Source of the DNA: Herminiimonas sp.
GTDB lineage: Bacteria > Pseudomonadota > Gammaproteobacteria > Burkholderiales > Burkholderiaceae
Reading direction: 5' to 3'
NCBI GenBank assembly: GCA_014377155.1
Contig: JACMQD010000254.1
Span: forward strand, 1 to 10,547
DNA length: 10,547 nt
The notes under the pieces are model-generated. The model had not been told where the DNA came from, did not search any database, and saw only the letters and a program-made list of their open reading frames with translations. Each line of letters begins with the position of its first letter. The stretch's first letter is position 1. A program made the translations under genes and the position numbers. Below, one piece after another: positions 7,900 through 10,547 of this stretch.

Positions 7900-8346
7900 T
7901 CAACCCAATGGCTTTTTTACCGCTAGCGGCATCGGTTCAGGCGGCTCCATCGGAGCTACCACCGGCACGATCGGTGGCCGCACGACGACCTTGGCGACTG
8001 GCCGGATGAACAGGTATTCGCCACGACCGACCGCCGGCAGTACCCGATAGCCGGTGCAAGTCGGCGATCCGGTCACCGGATCGGACTCGCATTCGATCGG
8101 CAATTCGCGCGGCCAGATCGTCGCCGCTGTCGGAAATCCCGGCAGGTAATTCGGCAAGTGGTACAACCCGTCGACCACTAGTTCCGCCGATTCGGTGCCG
8201 AGCGTGACTGCTGACGAAGGGGTACCGGAACCGAACGGAATGCGCTCGACCTGGAAGTGGGCATTGTCGGTTGCCATGGTGATGTCGGCAGCCGCGCCGA
8301 CCTGACACAGTGCTGCAAGCAGGACAAGTATCGCAAAGGATTTCAC
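7900..8346 (-). CDS. small exported protein of unknown function with Pro-rich tail
   Basis: No family recognised. The 148-residue product has a clear signal peptide (1-20, MKSFAILVLLAALCQVGAAA, cleavage before DIT). It then has a compact region with a probable disulfide pair (C86, C97) and ends in a Val/Pro-rich stretch (about 118-140, repeated PP and P-x-P) that looks like a linker or wall-spanning segment. The start is GTG, chosen because a strong AAGGAG lies five to six bases upstream and the signal peptide begins there. It is the third gene of a four-gene minus-strand set, 21 nt after the cysteine-containing exported protein and 1 nt before the YkuD gene. The codons just before the stop contain A AAA AAG, a slippery heptamer in the reading phase of the gene. 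It could be an accessory or anchoring part of a surface structure; that is inference. Confidence 0.75.
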   Translation of the reverse strand: MKSFAILVLLAALCQVGAAADITMATDNAHFQVERIPFGSGTPSSAVTLGTESAELVVDGLYHLPNYLPGFPTAATIWPRELPIECESDPVTGSPTCTGYRVLPAVGRGEYLFIRPVAKVVVRPPIVPVVAPMEPPEPMPLAVKKPLG

Positions 8347-8367
8347 AAGTTCTCCTTGAATGGGCTA

Positions 8368-8964
8368 TCAGTTGCGATAGCCGAATTCGGTATTGTTGAC
8401 GCCATCGGTTCGGGTAACCTGGGCTGTTTCGCCATTGCCCACACCGCGCCGCGTGGGGCAATTGATACCGGTTGCTTCGAAGGCTTCCTTGTTCAGGTCA
8501 TCCATGCACATGCGCGCAAGCGCTGCGCCCTTGAAGCCCATGTTCCAGATTTCGCGTGCGTTTTTCAGCATCAGGCAATTGTTGTCGGTCCAGGTCGTAC
8601 CGACACTGAAGCCGAACGACACGGCGCTGCCGCCGAGCGAGGTCGATCCCATGCAGGTGTCATTACTGCTGGTTAATTGCGGCGCGACTGCGGTTGCGAC
8701 CGGATTACGCTGGGCCGCCTCATAGGTGGCATGACTGTCGACCACCAGCGACTGCCCCTGGCTGCCGACGCCCTGCGCGGCCCCGCCCTGGCTGGCCGTG
8801 GACGCGGTGGCCTGGGAATTCGAATTCGAGGTTGCGGTACTCGGGCCGGCGCGTACTGCCGTGCCGGCAGTCGGTTCATAGCTGCGCCGCAGGTTCTGGG
8901 CTTCGGCCGAAACCGAACCGACGCACATGGCTGCTGCCAGCCAGATGGATAATTTTATGTTCAC
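8368..8964 (-). CDS. exported protein of unknown function with low-complexity linker and four-cysteine domain
   Basis: No named family recognised. The 198-residue product starts at GTG, supported by GAGGA five bases upstream. A signal peptide covers about residues 1-22 (cleavage near SAEA). Residues 34-72 are a Ser/Thr/Gln/Gly/Ala-rich low-complexity linker. A compact domain follows (about 100-170) with four cysteines (C104, C130, C153, C169) that could form two disulfides. Its core has a Gly-rich turn GSTSLGGSAVSFGFSVG (106-122), then WTDNNCLMLKNAREIWNMG (125-143), and AALARMCMDD (147-156) in helical character. The domain layout suggests a secreted adaptor or minor subunit. It lies 31 nt after the fibre-like gene and 21 nt before the next, so the set is probably one transcript. 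Confidence 0.78.
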   Translation of the reverse strand: MNIKLSIWLAAAMCVGSVSAEAQNLRRSYEPTAGTAVRAGPSTATSNSNSQATASTASQGGAAQGVGSQGQSLVVDSHATYEAAQRNPVATAVAPQLTSSNDTCMGSTSLGGSAVSFGFSVGTTWTDNNCLMLKNAREIWNMGFKGAALARMCMDDLNKEAFEATGINCPTRRGVGNGETAQVTRTDGVNNTEFGYRN

Positions 8965-8995
8965 GATTGTCCTCGGTTGGTTTCGGCGTCGGCGA

Positions 8996-9718
8996 TTACG
9001 GTGCGGAAACCGTGCCGGTCGATGCCGACAGGCCGGCCTTGGCGAAGAACACGCCGGACGCGCCGATGTTTGCCAAGCCGGCAGCGTTCATGCCGGCAAG
9101 TGCGCCGGTCGTCGTCGCGCCGCTGGCATAGCCGGTTTTTTGGTCGGCGATGCTGACCGATGCGCTTTGCGAACCGCCATGCGTGCCTACCGGCGCGGCA
9201 GCCGACGACGATGTGCGGGCATACTGGATTTGCGTATCGAAGCCGGACTTGGTCTGGCCGATGACATAGCTGCCCTGATTGGTCCCGGCACCGACCTGAT
9301 CATGCAACTGGGTGCTCGAATTGCCGCCATTGAAACCAGTGGTGACGCCATGAATGGCCACCGCGCCATGCACGCCCGTGTTGACCGAACCGACCGATGA
9401 CGCCGTGCCGTTGCCGGTGCCGGTGCTGGTGTTGTAGGCCATGCCCGCGCTGTCGCTGGTGGTGGTACCGGTGATACCGGCATTGACGGCGCCGTAATTG
9501 CCGGTGAAATTTGCGAGAGCCTTGACGCTCGCCGTGCCAGCCTGCTTGTTCTCTGCATACGAGGTGGCGCTGCCATTCTGGCCAACGGCGAAGTTACCGC
9601 TGATCGTATTGGCGATCGATACGCCGCCCGAACCGCTTGCGCTCGGCTCAGTGGCAAAAGCAACGGATTGGACGGACAGCGCAAGCGCAAGCACGAGGGA
9701 TAATTTGACGGTTTTCAT
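8996..9718 (-). CDS. Gly/Ser/Thr/Ala-rich exported protein, fibre- or amyloid-like subunit
   Basis: No named family recognised. The start chosen is the internal ATG at 9718 rather than the longer frame to 9787, because it has an AAGGAA ribosome-binding site and opens a classical signal peptide (MKTVKLSLVLALALSVQSVAFA, here residues 1 to 22). The 240-residue product has no cysteine after the signal and few charged residues. It is dominated by Gly, Ser, Thr, Ala and Asn with alternating small and hydrophobic residues throughout. A weak recurring pattern N-x-[ST]-G-N-[FY] appears at 37-43 (NTISGNF) and 70-75 (NFTGNY). This composition resembles self-assembling surface fibres such as curlin-type or Fap-type amyloids or beta-helical adhesins. 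No curli or Fap motif is exact, so this is by character, not homology. It is the first gene of the four-gene set and probably the major product. Confidence 0.8.
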   Translation of the reverse strand: MKTVKLSLVLALALSVQSVAFATEPSASGSGGVSIANTISGNFAVGQNGSATSYAENKQAGTASVKALANFTGNYGAVNAGITGTTTSDSAGMAYNTSTGTGNGTASSVGSVNTGVHGAVAIHGVTTGFNGGNSSTQLHDQVGAGTNQGSYVIGQTKSGFDTQIQYARTSSSAAAPVGTHGGSQSASVSIADQKTGYASGATTTGALAGMNAAGLANIGASGVFFAKAGLSASTGTVSAP

Positions 9719-9831
9719 GTCGCGGGGTTTCCTTGAAGATAATTTCGAGCAAACAATTTCGCTCCGAAATGAGTAACCCCCACCCAACCATAGTTCCCGA
9801 TTTTATTGCTATTTTCGTAATACTAAACGTT

Positions 9832-9837
9832 TGTCAA
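9832..9837 (-). promoter_or_regulatory. candidate -35 element for the fibre-like operon
   Basis: The minus strand reads TTGACA here, an exact match to the sigma-70 -35 consensus, 113 bases upstream of the fibre-gene ATG. The -10 is poor at standard spacing (AAATAG after 17 bases). A better -10-like TAAAAT (9800-9805) is too far away. The promoter is therefore tentative and may need an activator. Confidence 0.3.
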
Positions 9838-9840
9838 AAA

Positions 9841-9856
9841 TTACCGATTACGGTAA
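9841..9856. promoter_or_regulatory. inverted repeat TTACCG-N4-CGGTAA, candidate operator
   Basis: Perfect 6-bp arms TTACCG (9841-9846) and CGGTAA (9851-9856) flank ATTA. The site sits directly upstream of the TTGACA element of the minus-strand operon, where an activator would bind. No regulator is identifiable in the window. Confidence 0.3.
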
Positions 9857-10185
9857 CTGGCCCGGCTGTCTGAAAAATGCCGGTCACATGTCTCTGCAAG
9901 AATGGTATTGGAATAAGTGACGGCGCCGGTCGGCTGGTTTTCCGCAGCGCGACGGCACGAAACCCAATGACCGCTCGACAGCCGCTGACGAATATTTGAC
10001 ATAGCGCTCAGGCTGAGAATTTTCGAGGCAACTGGCGTGCAGATTGCACAATGCCTATCTGACACTTCTGTTGGATTTTTAAGTTTTTTGAGGGGAATAC
10101 TTGCATATTCTTAACACGCCGTTTCCTTACTTCATCAAAATAGCTAGAATGCAATATGGTACGTCACTCATAACAAAATAAAAAT

Positions 10186-10547
10186 ATGCCGGTTGTACGA
10201 GCTGAATTCAGGATTGCAGCGTTGCTACTGGCCATTGGGTCAGGTATTAGCCATGCCGCTGGCCTGGGGCCGATCGACGTTCAGTCCGCACTCGGTCAGG
10301 CATTTCAGGCAAACATCGCCGTCATCGGCAGTGATGCGAAAGACCAGGGTGCCAACTGTGTAAAAGCCCGACTGGAATCGCTCGATGGCGCCGTTTCGAT
10401 CGTCCCCGCCATTACGATGATGCGCGCCGGGCAAGCAGCGTCGATCCGCCTGACGAGCCGTGAGAGCATCAATGAACCGGTACTTAACGTCCAAGTCAAT
10501 CTTGGCTGCGACGTGTCGGTGCAGCGCGCTTACCAGATCTTGCTCGA
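10186..10547 (+). CDS. exported protein with FimV-type N-terminal domain, partial
   Basis: The first 120 codons of a gene cut by the right edge. A signal peptide covers about residues 1-25 (MPVVRAEFRIAALLLAIGSG onward, cleavage near SHAA). The mature start GLGPIDVQSALGQAFQANI matches the beginning of the FimV/HubP N-terminal domain, in which G-L-G, S-A-L-G-Q and a following acidic or polar stretch are typical. The later INEPVLNVQVNL and QRAYQILL also fit that domain. FimV-type proteins are envelope proteins linked to type IV pilus assembly and cell-pole organisation. Here two cysteines (C58 and C108) could form a disulfide, which is not usual in FimV proper. The gene is divergent from a fibre-like operon, so a separate assembly role is plausible. 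An in-frame TAA lies 13 codons or fewer upstream, which fixes the ATG; there is no Shine-Dalgarno sequence, only A/T-rich leader. The missing C-terminus prevents a firm name. Confidence 0.75.
   Translation, partial: MPVVRAEFRIAALLLAIGSGISHAAGLGPIDVQSALGQAFQANIAVIGSDAKDQGANCVKARLESLDGAVSIVPAITMMRAGQAASIRLTSRESINEPVLNVQVNLGCDVSVQRAYQILL

Larger units (their letters stand above)
9719..10185. other. divergent intergenic region, AT-richer, no supported gene
   Basis: A gap of 467 bases lies between the divergent fibre-like gene and the FimV-domain gene. It is visibly richer in A and T than the coding regions, especially at 9795-9850 and 10070-10185. It holds the likely promoters of both transcription units and an inverted repeat at 9841-9856. 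A 74-codon minus-strand frame at 9841-10065 begins at GTG with no ribosome-binding site and is not supported as a gene. Confidence 0.6.

Noticed and set aside
7149..8009. Plus-strand open frame of 286 codons overlapping the end of the efflux gene and the YkuD gene
   Set aside because: It crosses two well-supported genes in other frames, has no plausible start signal, and has no recognisable domain.
9719..9787. Longer N-terminus of the fibre-like protein starting at 9787
   Set aside because: It would place 23 polar residues ahead of a perfect signal peptide; the ATG at 9718 has its own AAGGAA site.
9841..10065. 74-codon minus-strand frame in the divergent gap
   Set aside because: GTG start with no Shine-Dalgarno sequence, no signal peptide or motif, and atypical composition; more likely non-coding.
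10122..10150. Possible sigma-70 promoter of the FimV-domain gene (TTTCCT, 17 bases, TAGAAT)
   Set aside because: The -10 is good but the -35 matches the consensus at only three positions; not strong enough to list as a feature.
1..10547. CRISPR arrays, tRNA or rRNA genes, insertion sequences
   Set aside because: No regularly spaced repeats, tRNA-like cloverleaf sequence, transposase-like protein or terminal inverted repeats were seen.

Overview
The window looks like a GC-rich betaproteobacterial chromosome, most probably from the order Burkholderiales and plausibly the family Oxalobacteraceae (Massilia, Janthinobacterium or Herminiimonas type). That placement rests on base and codon use, on the Bordetella-like FtrB/FtrC pair, and on the recognisable style of the proteins. 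It is inference, because no rRNA or other marker gene is present.

Left part (1-4450, all minus strand): an iron-acquisition block. In transcription order it holds a catecholate siderophore TonB-dependent receptor (Fiu/PiuA type), a PiuC/YbiX Fe(II)/2-oxoglutarate hydroxylase, a TonB energy transducer, then a small periplasmic EfeO-type cupredoxin protein (FtrB-like) and the start of an FTR1-family iron permease (FtrC-like) that runs off the left edge. A good match to a Fur operator lies upstream of the receptor. Together these genes would import ferric catecholates across the outer membrane, energise that import, and import ferrous iron across the inner membrane.

Middle part (4574-7464, plus strand): two ordinary housekeeping or accessory genes. 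One encodes a GabD-type succinate-semialdehyde dehydrogenase with all expected catalytic residues. The other encodes a 12-helix Bcr/CflA-type drug efflux transporter. A hairpin between them may end gabD transcription.

Right part (7554-10547): the least explained region. Four tightly packed minus-strand genes encode, in transcription order, a Gly/Ser/Thr/Ala-rich cysteine-free exported protein that looks like a fibre or amyloid subunit, an exported protein with a low-complexity linker and a four-cysteine domain, a small exported protein with a Pro-rich tail, and a YkuD-type L,D-transpeptidase domain that lacks its own signal peptide. A roughly 470-base AT-richer gap separates this set from a divergent plus-strand gene for an exported protein with a FimV-type N-terminal domain, cut by the right edge. 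The organisation suggests an uncharacterised cell-surface fibre or envelope-anchored assembly locus. This is the best candidate for an undescribed system here, though its function is inferred only from protein character and gene order.
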